Assembly (NCBI GenBank): GCA_014379885.1
Contig: JACMKW010000545.1
Span: 1-8,224, forward strand
Source of the DNA: Rhizobacter sp.
GTDB taxonomy: Bacteria; Pseudomonadota; Gammaproteobacteria; Burkholderiales; Burkholderiaceae
Length of the DNA: 8,224 bases
Reading direction: 5' to 3'
How positions within the stretch are numbered: the stretch's first letter is position 1; every line of letters starts with the position of its first letter. This document shows, one piece after another, positions 1-6,757 of the stretch. Made by a program: the position numbers and the translations under genes. The notes beneath the pieces are model-generated. The model did no database searches and was not told where the DNA came from. It saw nothing but the letters and a program-made list of their open reading frames with translations.

Positions 1-330
1 AGCCCCTGGGACATCGCCGCCGCCTCGCTGATGATCACCGAGGCGGGTGGCCTGATCGGCAACTTCACCGGTGAATCCGACTTCATGTACCAGCGCGAGG
101 TGGTGGCCGGCAACCCGAAGGTGTACGGGCAGATGGTGGGCATCCTGGCACCCTATACCCGCGTCATCAAGGAAGGCAAGGAAGGCGCTGCCACGGCGCA
201 CCACGGGGCTGCAGCGCCAACGCCTGAAGAGGCGCTCATCGCCACCGCAGCGGCAGAAGCACCAGCAGCAGCACCCAAGAAGAAGCCCCCCGTGCGCATC
301 CGCAAGGCTGACTTGCCCGGCAACAACTGA
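1..330 (+). CDS. suhB: Inositol-1-monophosphatase family protein SuhB, C-terminal part (5' end outside window)
   Basis: Only the last 109 codons are present, open from base 1 in frame 1 to TGA at 328-330. Visible residues 2-17 ([16 protein letters not shown]) match the second inositol-monophosphatase signature, P-W-D-x-A-A-x-x-L-x-x-x-E-A-G-G, whose Asp is a metal/substrate ligand. AGNPKVY (36-42) is the usual end-of-fold motif. The family is a Mg-dependent phosphatase of myo-inositol 1-phosphate. In proteobacteria SuhB also acts in rRNA antitermination with NusA. After about residue 55 there is a tail of roughly 50 residues, Ala/Pro-rich and ending in a basic [11 protein letters not shown] stretch. 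It extends beyond the normal fold and looks disordered. The family call is firm; the symbol suhB, rather than a paralogue, is inferred from lineage. The next gene is convergent, one base away. Confidence 0.92.
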   Translation, partial: SPWDIAAASLMITEAGGLIGNFTGESDFMYQREVVAGNPKVYGQMVGILAPYTRVIKEGKEGAATAHHGAAAPTPEEALIATAAAEAPAAAPKKKPPVRIRKADLPGNN

Positions 331-331
331 T

Positions 332-1465
332 CTATCGACCCTGGTTCGGCAACAAGCGGCGCAGCACCTCATCCGCCAACGCCAGACAAGACGTCAGCCC
401 CGGCGACTCAATCCCGAACAGGTTCACCAGCCCAGCCACCCCGTGCTCGCCCGGCCCGTCGATGCGAAAGTCAGGCGCCGGCTCATCACGCGCATGAATC
501 TTCGGCCGCATGCCGCTGTAAGCCGGGTGCAATGCGCCATCAGGCAAGGCCGGCCAATAGCGCCGCACATCGGCATAAAACCTCGCTGCACGCGAAGGGT
601 CTACCTCATAGTCGAGCGGGCCCTCGGCCACTTCATCTGGCAACCACTCCACGTCAGGACCGAAGCGCGCCTGGCCGCCCAGGTCGAGCGTGAGATGCAC
701 GCCCAGCCACGCGTCTTGCGGCAGCGGGTAAATGAGGCGAGAAAACGGGGCACGGCCCGCGAGCGCGTAGTAGTTGCCTTTGCTGAAATGAGCGCGGGGC
801 ACAAAAGCAGGCGCCAGGCCTTGGGTGGCCGCAGCAAGACGCGGCGCCCACAAGCCGGCCGCGTTCACCACGATGCCGGCCGCCAGCTCCATGGGTTCGT
901 CACCACCCACCTGCAGCACATGCAACCCACCGCCGCGCGCGATGCGCAACACCGGTGACGACAAGGCCACATCACCGCCCGCCGCTTGCAGATCGCCCAG
1001 CAGCGCGAGCATCAGGCCGTGGCTGTCGATGATGCCGGTGGACGGTGAATGAATGGCACCCACACAGGCCAGTTGAGGCTCCATCGCCAGCGCTTGTGCT
1101 GCGGTGAGCCGCTGCAAGTCGTGCACACCGTTGACGGCAGCCTTGGCCATGAGCTGATCCAGGCCCGCGAGCCGGCTGTCGTCAGTGGCCACCACCAACT
1201 TGCCGCATCGCTGGTGCGGCACGCCGTGCGACTCGCAAAATGCATAGAGCTGTTGGCGGCCTTGCACACACAAGCGCGCCTTCAGCGAACCCGCGGGGTA
1301 GTAAAGGCCGGCATGAATGACCTCGCTGTTGCGCGAGCTGATGCCGGTGCCGATGGCGTTTTCGCTCTCCAGCACCAAAGTCTCCAGGCCGCGCTGCGCC
1401 AACGCACGCCCGATCGCCAGACCCACCACGCCGGCGCCCACCACCACGGCCTCGATCTGTTCCAT
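332..1465 (-). CDS. FAD-dependent oxidoreductase, L-2-hydroxyglutarate oxidase (LhgO)-like, DAO superfamily
   Basis: A 377-residue flavoprotein. The N-terminal Rossmann dinucleotide-binding motif is [13 protein letters not shown] (G10-x-G12-x-x-G15), with E33 at the end of the second strand as the likely FAD-ribose ligand. Residues 41-56 ([16 protein letters not shown], with H51) and the C-terminal [11 protein letters not shown] stretch are characteristic of the L-2-hydroxyglutarate oxidase/dehydrogenase group, which oxidises L-2-hydroxyglutarate to 2-oxoglutarate and passes electrons to the quinone pool or oxygen. The start is the ATG at 1465 because GGAG lies 8 nt upstream and the Rossmann fold begins directly after it; a longer frame to 1510 adds 15 residues without family character. 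It is shorter than E. coli LhgO (about 420 aa) and no csiD-like partner is present, so the substrate is inferred. It stands alone: convergent with suhB and divergent from the small membrane-protein gene. Confidence 0.85.
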   Translation of the reverse strand: MEQIEAVVVGAGVVGLAIGRALAQRGLETLVLESENAIGTGISSRNSEVIHAGLYYPAGSLKARLCVQGRQQLYAFCESHGVPHQRCGKLVVATDDSRLAGLDQLMAKAAVNGVHDLQRLTAAQALAMEPQLACVGAIHSPSTGIIDSHGLMLALLGDLQAAGGDVALSSPVLRIARGGGLHVLQVGGDEPMELAAGIVVNAAGLWAPRLAAATQGLAPAFVPRAHFSKGNYYALAGRAPFSRLIYPLPQDAWLGVHLTLDLGGQARFGPDVEWLPDEVAEGPLDYEVDPSRAARFYADVRRYWPALPDGALHPAYSGMRPKIHARDEPAPDFRIDGPGEHGVAGLVNLFGIESPGLTSCLALADEVLRRLLPNQGR

Positions 1466-1525
1466 CACCCCTGCTCCATCAATCGGCACTCCTGGCTCGT
1501 CCCGAGCCACGCGCCGGGCTCGGCC

Positions 1526-1531
1526 TATTCT
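1526..1531 (+). promoter_or_regulatory. Possible -10 element (TATTCT) for the small rightward gene
   Basis: TATTCT matches the -10 consensus at 4 of 6 bases and sits in the 127-bp interval between two divergent genes, 61 nt before the ATG at 1593. No recognisable -35 lies 16-18 nt upstream, so this is weak. Confidence 0.2.
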
Positions 1532-1554
1532 GCGGCAGCCTGCCAGGCGGCTTC

Positions 1555-1562
1555 AGGGAGGG
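1555..1562 (+). promoter_or_regulatory. Strong Shine-Dalgarno (AGGGAGGG) serving an out-of-frame ATG
   Basis: This is a near-ideal ribosome binding site, but it is spaced 5 nt from the ATG at 1568, not from the ATG at 1593 that opens the better-looking coding frame. Translation from 1568 would give a 39-codon basic peptide ending at TGA 1685-1687, overlapping the 1593 frame in another phase. It may be a leader ORF that delivers ribosomes to the second start, or a chance purine run. Confidence 0.35.
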
Positions 1563-1592
1563 CTAACATGCGGCCAGCAAGTCACGCACCCC

Positions 1593-1880
1593 ATGTTCGA
1601 GAAGATCATTCCCACCGTCGTCCTGGCTGTTTGTGCCGTGTTCATCGCACGGCTGCTGATAGGCGAGCGCCTGCGGCTGAGGTTTGACGCCGCCGCACGC
1701 CGCATCTGGCAACGCATTCGCGGCTGGGGCCTGAGGGTGTACCACTGGCGCAGCTCGCGCAAGAATGCCGCCCAGGTAGCAGAAGACGCCATCCAGCGCG
1801 CCCGTGAGGGCGGCACCTGGGAAGGCAACGTCTACAAGCCGAAGTCGTTCAAGCGCCCGCCACGCGACAAGTTGCACTGA
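1593..1880 (+). CDS. Small single-span membrane protein with basic cytoplasmic tail, unknown function
   Basis: A 95-codon frame. Residues about 5-23 (IIPTVVLAVCAVFIARLLI) form one hydrophobic membrane segment. It is followed by an Arg-rich stretch (GERLRLRFDAAARRIWQRIRG), as expected for a cytoplasmic positive-inside flank, then a likely amphipathic region and a Lys/Arg/Pro-rich C-terminus (NVYKPKSFKRPPRDKLH). There is no cleavable signal and no enzyme motif; I do not recognise a named family. The ATG at 1593 is chosen because the membrane segment starts directly after it; its own ribosome binding site is poor and a strong one 30 nt upstream is phased for another ATG. Upstream in-frame codons lie antisense to the oxidoreductase and look non-coding. 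It is convergent with the peptidase gene, 21 nt away. Coding character is inferred from the membrane segment and Trp/Tyr-containing composition. Confidence 0.65.
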   Translation: MFEKIIPTVVLAVCAVFIARLLIGERLRLRFDAAARRIWQRIRGWGLRVYHWRSSRKNAAQVAEDAIQRAREGGTWEGNVYKPKSFKRPPRDKLH

Positions 1881-1901
1881 AGCGCTGTTGTCAAAAGCGC
1901 G

Positions 1902-4721
1902 TCAGAACGCGCGGCCGACCGCCAGGTAGCCCCGAGTGCCCTTAGGCTCATCGAGGCCACGCGCTACACCCATGCGCAATTGCAGACCCAGCGCGTACAG
2001 CAGCTTGACCTCGCTCAGCAACTCCAGGCCCACACCGCGCTGGTAGGCATCGGGCCGGTGGCCTGCATCCCAGGCGCCACCGATGTCGAAGAACGCCGTC
2101 GCCGACACCCGGTTCAGGCCCACCGCCGGCACCATAAAGTGCCGGTCCACATCGGCCACCGGCATGCGCCACTCGATGCTTGTCACGCGCGCATTGGCGC
2201 CACGCAAGCGGGACTCGTCGCCACGGTAGCCGCGCAAGGTGATGTCGCGGTTGTTGAGCGCCATGCCCAACTGCAGCTGCGGGTCGATCGCACCACCGAG
2301 CTGGAAGCGTTCGGTGAAGCCGCGCGCATAGGCCTCGGTGTGGCGCAAGGCCAGCACGCTGCGGCCCACCGGCACAAAACCGCGCCAGTCAAAGCGCAGC
2401 ACACTGCCGTCGTAATCGTTGCGGCCGTCTCGTGCAAACGGGCGGTAGCTCTCGTACAGCAGCGTCGCATGCTGGCCGCGGTTGGCACCTTCCGACCACC
2501 AGTTGTCGCCGCTCGTGTCGTAGCTGAACAGGGCCGCGAGCAGGCGCTCGGTGCGGGGCAGCCCACCCGGTGCCGCCTCGGGGTGAACGCGCTCCACGTG
2601 ATCCAGCGCCGCACCTACACCAAAGGCGATGCGACGGTCCAGGCGCAGCCAGGGCAGCACGCTCAGCCACTGCGCACGGGTGTTGCGGTCGTAGCTGGTC
2701 ACGTCGTCCTGGTCGCTGCCGGACTTCCAGGCGCGCGCCGAGAGGTCGCGCTGCAAGGTGAGCAGGTGCTGGTCCTGGAACAGGTACTGCAGGCTGCCCA
2801 GCAGTTCGTTCTGACGGGCTTCATATTGCAGCGAGACGGCGTATTGGTGCCAGCCCAGCGCGTCGGAGCCGAAGGTGCTGGCGCCCACCGCCACCAGGCC
2901 GCGGTCGCCGGTGATCACGGGGAACCAGGTGCGGGGGTACATCGAGCGCCACGACTGGTAGGGCTGGGGCTCACCCAGCGCGGCCACGCTGGCAGGCACC
3001 GGAGCGCTGGCTGCCCCAGGCGCTGTCGCTGTCGCCACGGTTGGTACACGCTGCAGGGGCGCGGTGGCGGCCATTCGCCGCAGCTCGTAGCCCCCTGGTG
3101 CCACCACAGTCAGTGCCAACGACCCATCAGCCTGAGTGCCGCCGTGAGAGACCACACGGGTGTGGCTGTGGCTAAGCCGGACCCATGCGTCGCCTTCCAG
3201 GCGCCACACGTTGAAGACACCATCGCGCACGGCAATGAACTCCAGCCCCAACGGGCCATGCGTGAGCGCATGCACTGGCGCGTTGTGCGTGAACAAGAGG
3301 CGTGGTGCGGCACCCGGCTGGGTGAGGTCGAAGCTTTCGACACGCCAGTCGCCTTCGCGCTTGCTGACCACACTCACCTGCTTGCCATCGGGCGACGCGG
3401 CCAGGTCGATCAGGGTGACTTCGGCAGGCGGCTCCCACAGCACACGCTGCTGCTGGCCCGCCGCGTCGAACACCACCATCCGCGTGCGCCCCTGGCCTTG
3501 TTGCAAACCCACGATCACGTCACCGGCCTGCACGGCGTGGCGCAGGCGCGCGCAGTGCGTGAGCTGTTTCAGCTCGCCGTCGTCTTGCAGCCGATAGAGG
3601 TCGAACGCCAGATAACGCCAGTTGCAGATGTCAGGCTGAGCCACAAGCACACGGCCATCGGGCGCCACGTTGAGCTCGGCGGTACGGTTGACGTCGGCCA
3701 GCACGGTCTGCTTGCCATCGGCGCTGACCTTCACCAGCTGGGTGTGGTTCACACCATCGTCGAGCACCGCCAGCGTGGCGCCACCTGGCAAGGCGGCCAC
3801 CGCACCCACACCGAACAAGGGCCCCGCCAGACGCTCACCCACGGCCTCGGGCACGCGGGTCACGGCCTGGGCACGTTCTTGCACCTGTTGTTTCAGGTCG
3901 ACGAGAAATTCGTCCCACAGCACATCCATGGTCTTGCCGGTGGCGTTGACCGGATTGGTGTGCAGGCGCGGCCACATCGGCGGGTTGCCGCTGTAATGGT
4001 CGACGCCTTTGTAGATGGCGTCGGGCCCGTATTTGCGGGCCAGGAATTCATAGAAATAGGCGCCATACAGGTAGGACTTGGACACCGGCAAAGCGCGGCC
4101 CCCGGCGTTGATTTCGCGCAGGGACAGAAAGCCGCTCTTGGCTTCGGCACGCAACCAGGCCTCGAACACCGGCCCTAGCAGGCGGCCTCGGCCGGTGCCC
4201 ACCTCGCTCTCGTTGTAGACGGCAAGCCCTTCGATGGCCCAGCCGGGCTCGAACATGTTGGGGAAGAAGATCGGTTGGCGACCGAAGATGGTTTGCAACA
4301 CGCCGGGCACACCGCGCACCTTGTCGAGGTGCACCGTGTGCGTGAACTCGTGCGTGAGCAGCAGGTCGAGCCATTCGCTGTTGTCGAGCAACTCGCCCTT
4401 GTCGGGCGGCGCCAGAAAGACGCCGATGATGTTGTACGGTAGCGGTGTCGAAAACCCGTTGGCCAGGTCGTACTGGTCGATCAGCAAGATCTCGGTGCGC
4501 CCACGCGGCTCCCAGGCCAGTGCCTTGGTTACCTTGGGATAGGCCCGTTCGGCCGCCTGCACCACACGCTCAGCCTGAGCTCGCCATGCCGAACGGTAGT
4601 TGACCCGGAAATGCGCGCTGTCGGCGGTTTGCCAGTCTTTGGCGGGTTCAATGCTTTGAGCCGATGCAAAACTCGTGAACAAACAACAAGAAAAAATGGC
4701 CAGGATCCGGGTCAACGGCAT
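1902..4721 (-). CDS. Secreted zinc-metallopeptidase (HExxH) / TolB-like beta-propeller / Omp85-type outer-membrane barrel fusion
   Basis: 939 residues. The ATG at 4721 has GGAG 5 nt upstream and opens a signal peptide (MPLTRILAIFSCCLFTSFASA, cut probably after ASA, residue 21); a longer frame to 4790 would bury it. Residues about 30-290 form a gluzincin-like domain: HEFTH (H124, E125, H128) followed by PGWAIEGLAVY, where E164 is the likely third zinc ligand, as in the peptidase MA-like family. Residues about 300-570 contain repeated 'ALPGG-LAVLDDG' and 'SPDGKQVSVVSKREGDW'-type blades of a TolB/PD40 propeller, with C366 and C390 possibly disulfide-linked. After an Ala/Pro linker (about 555-585), residues about 590-939 read as alternating amphipathic barrel strands with the Omp85 hallmarks LRGY (829-832), SIEWRMP and FFDIGGAWD, ending in a C-terminal Phe typical of outer-membrane proteins. 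No POTRA domain is visible. It is likely anchored in the outer membrane; substrate and orientation are unknown. Confidence 0.88.
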   Translation of the reverse strand: MPLTRILAIFSCCLFTSFASAQSIEPAKDWQTADSAHFRVNYRSAWRAQAERVVQAAERAYPKVTKALAWEPRGRTEILLIDQYDLANGFSTPLPYNIIGVFLAPPDKGELLDNSEWLDLLLTHEFTHTVHLDKVRGVPGVLQTIFGRQPIFFPNMFEPGWAIEGLAVYNESEVGTGRGRLLGPVFEAWLRAEAKSGFLSLREINAGGRALPVSKSYLYGAYFYEFLARKYGPDAIYKGVDHYSGNPPMWPRLHTNPVNATGKTMDVLWDEFLVDLKQQVQERAQAVTRVPEAVGERLAGPLFGVGAVAALPGGATLAVLDDGVNHTQLVKVSADGKQTVLADVNRTAELNVAPDGRVLVAQPDICNWRYLAFDLYRLQDDGELKQLTHCARLRHAVQAGDVIVGLQQGQGRTRMVVFDAAGQQQRVLWEPPAEVTLIDLAASPDGKQVSVVSKREGDWRVESFDLTQPGAAPRLLFTHNAPVHALTHGPLGLEFIAVRDGVFNVWRLEGDAWVRLSHSHTRVVSHGGTQADGSLALTVVAPGGYELRRMAATAPLQRVPTVATATAPGAASAPVPASVAALGEPQPYQSWRSMYPRTWFPVITGDRGLVAVGASTFGSDALGWHQYAVSLQYEARQNELLGSLQYLFQDQHLLTLQRDLSARAWKSGSDQDDVTSYDRNTRAQWLSVLPWLRLDRRIAFGVGAALDHVERVHPEAAPGGLPRTERLLAALFSYDTSGDNWWSEGANRGQHATLLYESYRPFARDGRNDYDGSVLRFDWRGFVPVGRSVLALRHTEAYARGFTERFQLGGAIDPQLQLGMALNNRDITLRGYRGDESRLRGANARVTSIEWRMPVADVDRHFMVPAVGLNRVSATAFFDIGGAWDAGHRPDAYQRGVGLELLSEVKLLYALGLQLRMGVARGLDEPKGTRGYLAVGRAF

Positions 4722-4800
4722 AGGGTCTCCAAGGGAAAGGCTCAAAACACGCCGGGCGCAAGGGTACAGGACGGCGCACGAGCGCATCAAAGAGGCGTGG

Positions 4801-4830
4801 CTAATGGTGAAGCGGCAGTGCGCGGGTCAA
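4801..4830 (-). promoter_or_regulatory. Weak candidate promoter for the peptidase gene
   Basis: On the minus strand TTGACC (5 of 6 to the -35 consensus) is followed after 18 nt by CATTAG (3 of 6 to the -10). The -35 sits inside the inverted repeat at 4826-4845, so binding of a protein there would block it. The weak -10 makes this tentative. Confidence 0.25.
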
Positions 4831-4845
4831 TGCCTCCGCATTGAC
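4826..4845. repeat. Perfect 8-bp inverted repeat, possible operator or 5'-UTR hairpin
   Basis: GTCAATGC-CTCC-GCATTGAC, with 8-bp arms and a 4-nt centre, lies 104 nt upstream of the peptidase start. It overlaps the TTGACC that could be a leftward -35 element. No T-tract follows on either strand, so it is not a terminator. It could be a repressor site or a leader hairpin. Confidence 0.45.
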
Positions 4846-5038
4846 GCCGTGAGCTCGAAAAGCTGGCCTCAAGGGTGGCGGGCCGGGCCGAGGCGGCAGG
4901 CGTTTGGTAAAAAGCAAGGCGGCGGACAGTGTGAAAAAAGTTCTACTTCAGGATGAACGCGACGTCACGCAGCCGCCAGCAGTTCACGGTTAATTTTCGC
5001 GTAGGCCGCAGCCTACATCGCCCCTGGCGCCGCCAAAG

Positions 5039-5062
5039 AAAAAGCGCCCGAAGGCGCTTTTT
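5039..5062 (-). terminator. Rho-independent terminator after tRNA-Val
   Basis: Read on the minus strand there is a perfect 10-bp stem (AAAAAGCGCC / GGCGCTTTTT) closed by a UUCG tetraloop on a C-G pair, followed by the T-rich end. It begins 8 nt after the CCA of the tRNA and ends the leftward lysR-lgt-dnaQ-tRNA unit. The A-run on the other side makes it potentially bidirectional. Confidence 0.9.
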
Positions 5063-5070
5063 TGTCTTGC

Positions 5071-5145
5071 TGGTGGGCGGTGAGGGTTTCGAACCCCCGA
5101 CCCCGACAGTGTGAATGTCGTGCTCTACCCCTGAGCTAACCGCCC
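5071..5145 (-). tRNA. tRNA-Val (anticodon CAC)
   Basis: 75 nt including an encoded CCA, full cloverleaf. The acceptor stem is GGGCGGT/ACCGCCC with discriminator A. The D arm is GCTC-AGGGGTA-GAGC, the anticodon stem CGACA/TGTCG with loop TTCACAC, giving anticodon CAC (reads GUG). The variable loop has 5 nt, and the T arm is GGGGG-TTCGAAA-CCCTC with one G-U pair. It lies 36 nt after the dnaQ stop and directly before a strong terminator. E. coli also has a tRNA gene (aspV) beside dnaQ, though for a different amino acid. Confidence 0.97.
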
Positions 5146-5165
5146 GAGTATTCGGGGAGCCGCGG

Positions 5166-5193
5166 ATTATGCCATACGGGGTCAGGCCGCCAG
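5166..5193 (-). promoter_or_regulatory. Candidate promoter for tRNA-Val
   Basis: The minus strand has CATAAT (5166-5171, 5 of 6 to TATAAT) in the short gap between dnaQ and the tRNA. A poor -35 (CTGGCG, 5188-5193, 3 of 6) lies 16 nt upstream, within the dnaQ end. The GC-rich sequence just after the -10 (CCGCGGC) resembles the discriminator of stringently controlled tRNA promoters. The tRNA would start about 14 nt into the transcript. Confidence 0.4.
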
Positions 5194-5886
5194 GCGGTGC
5201 CAAGTCGTCTTGCCACCCGAGGCCTTGTCGAGTTCGGCCAGCACCCCATCGTGCGCGGCCAGTTCGACCTCGCTGGCCGCAATCACCGGCAGCACGAACT
5301 GGCTGAAATCGACTGTCACGATGACCACATCACCACGCGACGATTCGTTGGCGTCGATCACCAGCGAGTCTTGCCCGCGTGTCATGCGGATGTAGACCTC
5401 GGCCAGCAGGCCTGCATCGAGCAAGGCTCCGTGCAGTGTGCGGTTGGAGTTGTCGACCTCCAGGCGCTTGCACAACGCGTCGAGCGAGTTCGACTTGCCG
5501 GGGAACATCTCGCGCGCCATCACCAAGGTGTCGCTGATCTGGCCCACCAAGCTTGCGAACTTGGGCCGGCCCATACGCCTGAGTTCTTCATTGAAGAATC
5601 CCACGTCGAAGCTCGCGTTGTGGGCAATGACCTCCGCGCCTGCCAGATACGCCAGCAGTTCGTCTGCCACCAAGGCAAACGCGGGTTTGTCGGCCAGGAA
5701 TTCCTCGGTCAGGCCGTGGATCTTCACTGCATCTTCGTGGCTGGGCCGCCCGGGGTTCAGATAGAAGTGCTTGTTGTTGCCGGTGAGGCGGCGGTTCACC
5801 ATCTCCACGCAGCCGATCTCGATGATGCGGTCACCCGACTCGGGGCTGAGGCCAGTGGTTTCGGTGTCGAAGAAGATCTGTCTCAT
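5182..5886 (-). CDS. dnaQ: DNA polymerase III epsilon subunit (3'-5' proofreading exonuclease)
   Basis: 234 residues, close to E. coli epsilon (243). All DEDDh exonuclease motifs are intact: Exo[10 protein letters not shown] (D7, E9), Exo[15 protein letters not shown] (D94), Exo[18 protein letters not shown] (H152, D157). QDSLVI at 172-177 sits where E. coli has the beta-clamp-binding motif QTSMAF. The C-terminal about 45 residues correspond to the tail that binds the alpha subunit. The protein removes misincorporated nucleotides in the core polymerase. The ATG at 5886 is chosen because ExoI begins 6 residues later and AAGGTGG lies just upstream. The start overlaps the lgt stop (ATGA), so translation is probably coupled to lgt; the tRNA-Val gene follows. 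Confidence 0.96.
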   Translation of the reverse strand: MRQIFFDTETTGLSPESGDRIIEIGCVEMVNRRLTGNNKHFYLNPGRPSHEDAVKIHGLTEEFLADKPAFALVADELLAYLAGAEVIAHNASFDVGFFNEELRRMGRPKFASLVGQISDTLVMAREMFPGKSNSLDALCKRLEVDNSNRTLHGALLDAGLLAEVYIRMTRGQDSLVIDANESSRGDVVIVTVDFSQFVLPVIAASEVELAAHDGVLAELDKASGGKTTWHRLAA

Positions 5887-6695
5887 GCGGCCACCTTCTT
5901 GGCGCCTTGGCTGGCCGCCCAGGCCCACAGGGCCGCACCGCCCACCATCATGGGAATACACAACCACTGGCCCATGCTCAAGCCCAGCGCCAGGTTCTCC
6001 AGGCCCTTGTCAGGCTGGCGGAAATACTCGACGACGAAGCGGCACACCCCATACCCAAAGATGAAGACTCCGGTGACCTGCCCCGGTGAACGCTGCTTGC
6101 GCGCATAGAGCCACAACAGCACAAAGAGCAGCATGCCCTCCAACCCAAACTGGTAGAGCTGAGACGGGTGGCGCGGGTCGGCAGTGTTCGACTGCGGAAA
6201 CACCATCGCCCACGGCAGGCTCGGGTCGGCAGGCCGGCCATAAAGCTCGCCATTGATGAAGTTGCCGATGCGCCCCGAAGCCAAACCGGTGGGCACGCAG
6301 GGCGCGATCAGGTCGAAGGTTTGCAGCACAGCACGCTTGCGCGACCGCGCAAACAGCGCCATGGCCGCGCCCACACCTAACAGCCCGCCGTGGAAAGACA
6401 TGCCGCCTTTCCAGACCGCAAACACCTCCAGGGGGTTCTTCAGGTAATGCTCAAAGTTGTAGAACAGCACGAAGCCGAGGCGCCCACCCAGCACCACGCC
6501 AAGCACGCCGTAGAAGAGCAGGTCTTCAACGTCTCGCCGCGTCCAGCCTGCGTCGGCGAACCACGGTTTTTTGACGCGCAACGAGGCCAGCCACAGAAAC
6601 AGGCCGAAGGCCACCAGGTACGTCAGCCCGTACCAGTGGATGGCCACGGGACCGATCTGCAGTGCGACGGGGTTGAACTGGGGATGAACGAGCAT
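5883..6695 (-). CDS. lgt: Phosphatidylglycerol-prolipoprotein diacylglyceryl transferase
   Basis: 270 residues, a polytopic inner-membrane enzyme that moves the diacylglyceryl group from phosphatidylglycerol to the lipobox cysteine of prolipoproteins, the first step of lipoprotein maturation. The N-terminus [16 protein letters not shown] is typical. MSFHGG (H102), the signature [13 protein letters not shown] (141-153, R142) and [12 protein letters not shown] (R219) carry the residues corresponding to E. coli H103, R143 and R239. About seven hydrophobic segments are visible. The ATG at 6695 fits family N-termini, although no good ribosome binding site precedes it; a GTG at 6707 is in frame. 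The gene lies 62 nt after lysR and overlaps dnaQ by 4 nt, indicating an operon. Confidence 0.96.
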   Translation of the reverse strand: MLVHPQFNPVALQIGPVAIHWYGLTYLVAFGLFLWLASLRVKKPWFADAGWTRRDVEDLLFYGVLGVVLGGRLGFVLFYNFEHYLKNPLEVFAVWKGGMSFHGGLLGVGAAMALFARSRKRAVLQTFDLIAPCVPTGLASGRIGNFINGELYGRPADPSLPWAMVFPQSNTADPRHPSQLYQFGLEGMLLFVLLWLYARKQRSPGQVTGVFIFGYGVCRFVVEYFRQPDKGLENLALGLSMGQWLCIPMMVGGAALWAWAASQGAKKVAA

Positions 6696-6757
6696 GTGAT
6701 GGGGCACGAGGTGCGAAAGCAGCGCGAACGATACCGCAGGCGCCAAGCCCGATCGGC

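Larger units (their letters stand above)
4722..5038. other. Gene-free interval upstream of the peptidase gene
   Basis: I see no convincing coding frame on either strand. The interval is the 5' region of the leftward peptidase gene. It contains a perfect 8-bp inverted repeat at 4826-4845, a 6-bp hairpin at 5001-5016 (GTAGGC-CGCA-GCCTAC, no T-run on either side), and an 11-bp copy of the tRNA-Val anticodon arm at 4925-4935. A weak leftward promoter-like pair, TTGACC (4825-4830) and CATTAG (4801-4806) spaced 18 nt, is the only promoter candidate I found. Confidence 0.6.

Noticed and set aside
71..958. A 295-codon plus-strand frame across the suhB end and the oxidoreductase
   Set aside because: It is Arg/Gln/His-rich low-complexity translation, antisense to a clear flavoprotein and out of frame with SuhB.
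1882..1912. Short inverted repeats (GCGCT/AGCGC and GCGCG/CGCGC) between the convergent genes as a terminator
   Set aside because: The stems are 5 bp with long loops, overlap each other and lack T-tracts; such pairs are common in GC-rich DNA.
1980..4178. A 732-codon open frame on the plus strand, antisense to the peptidase-barrel gene
   Set aside because: Its translation is rich in His, Gln, Arg and Val without domain order, as expected for the complement of a GC-rich gene. The opposite strand has a signal peptide, an active-site motif and barrel motifs.
5001..5016. Hairpin GTAGGC-CGCA-GCCTAC as a terminator
   Set aside because: The stem is only 6 bp and no T-tract follows on either strand; the real terminator is at 5039-5062.
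4943..5203. An 86-codon minus-strand frame through the tRNA
   Set aside because: It is a translation of the tRNA-Val and its terminator; the cloverleaf explains the sequence.
5197..6108. A 303-codon plus-strand frame opposite dnaQ and lgt
   Set aside because: It lies fully antisense to two well-recognised genes and has no protein-like motifs.
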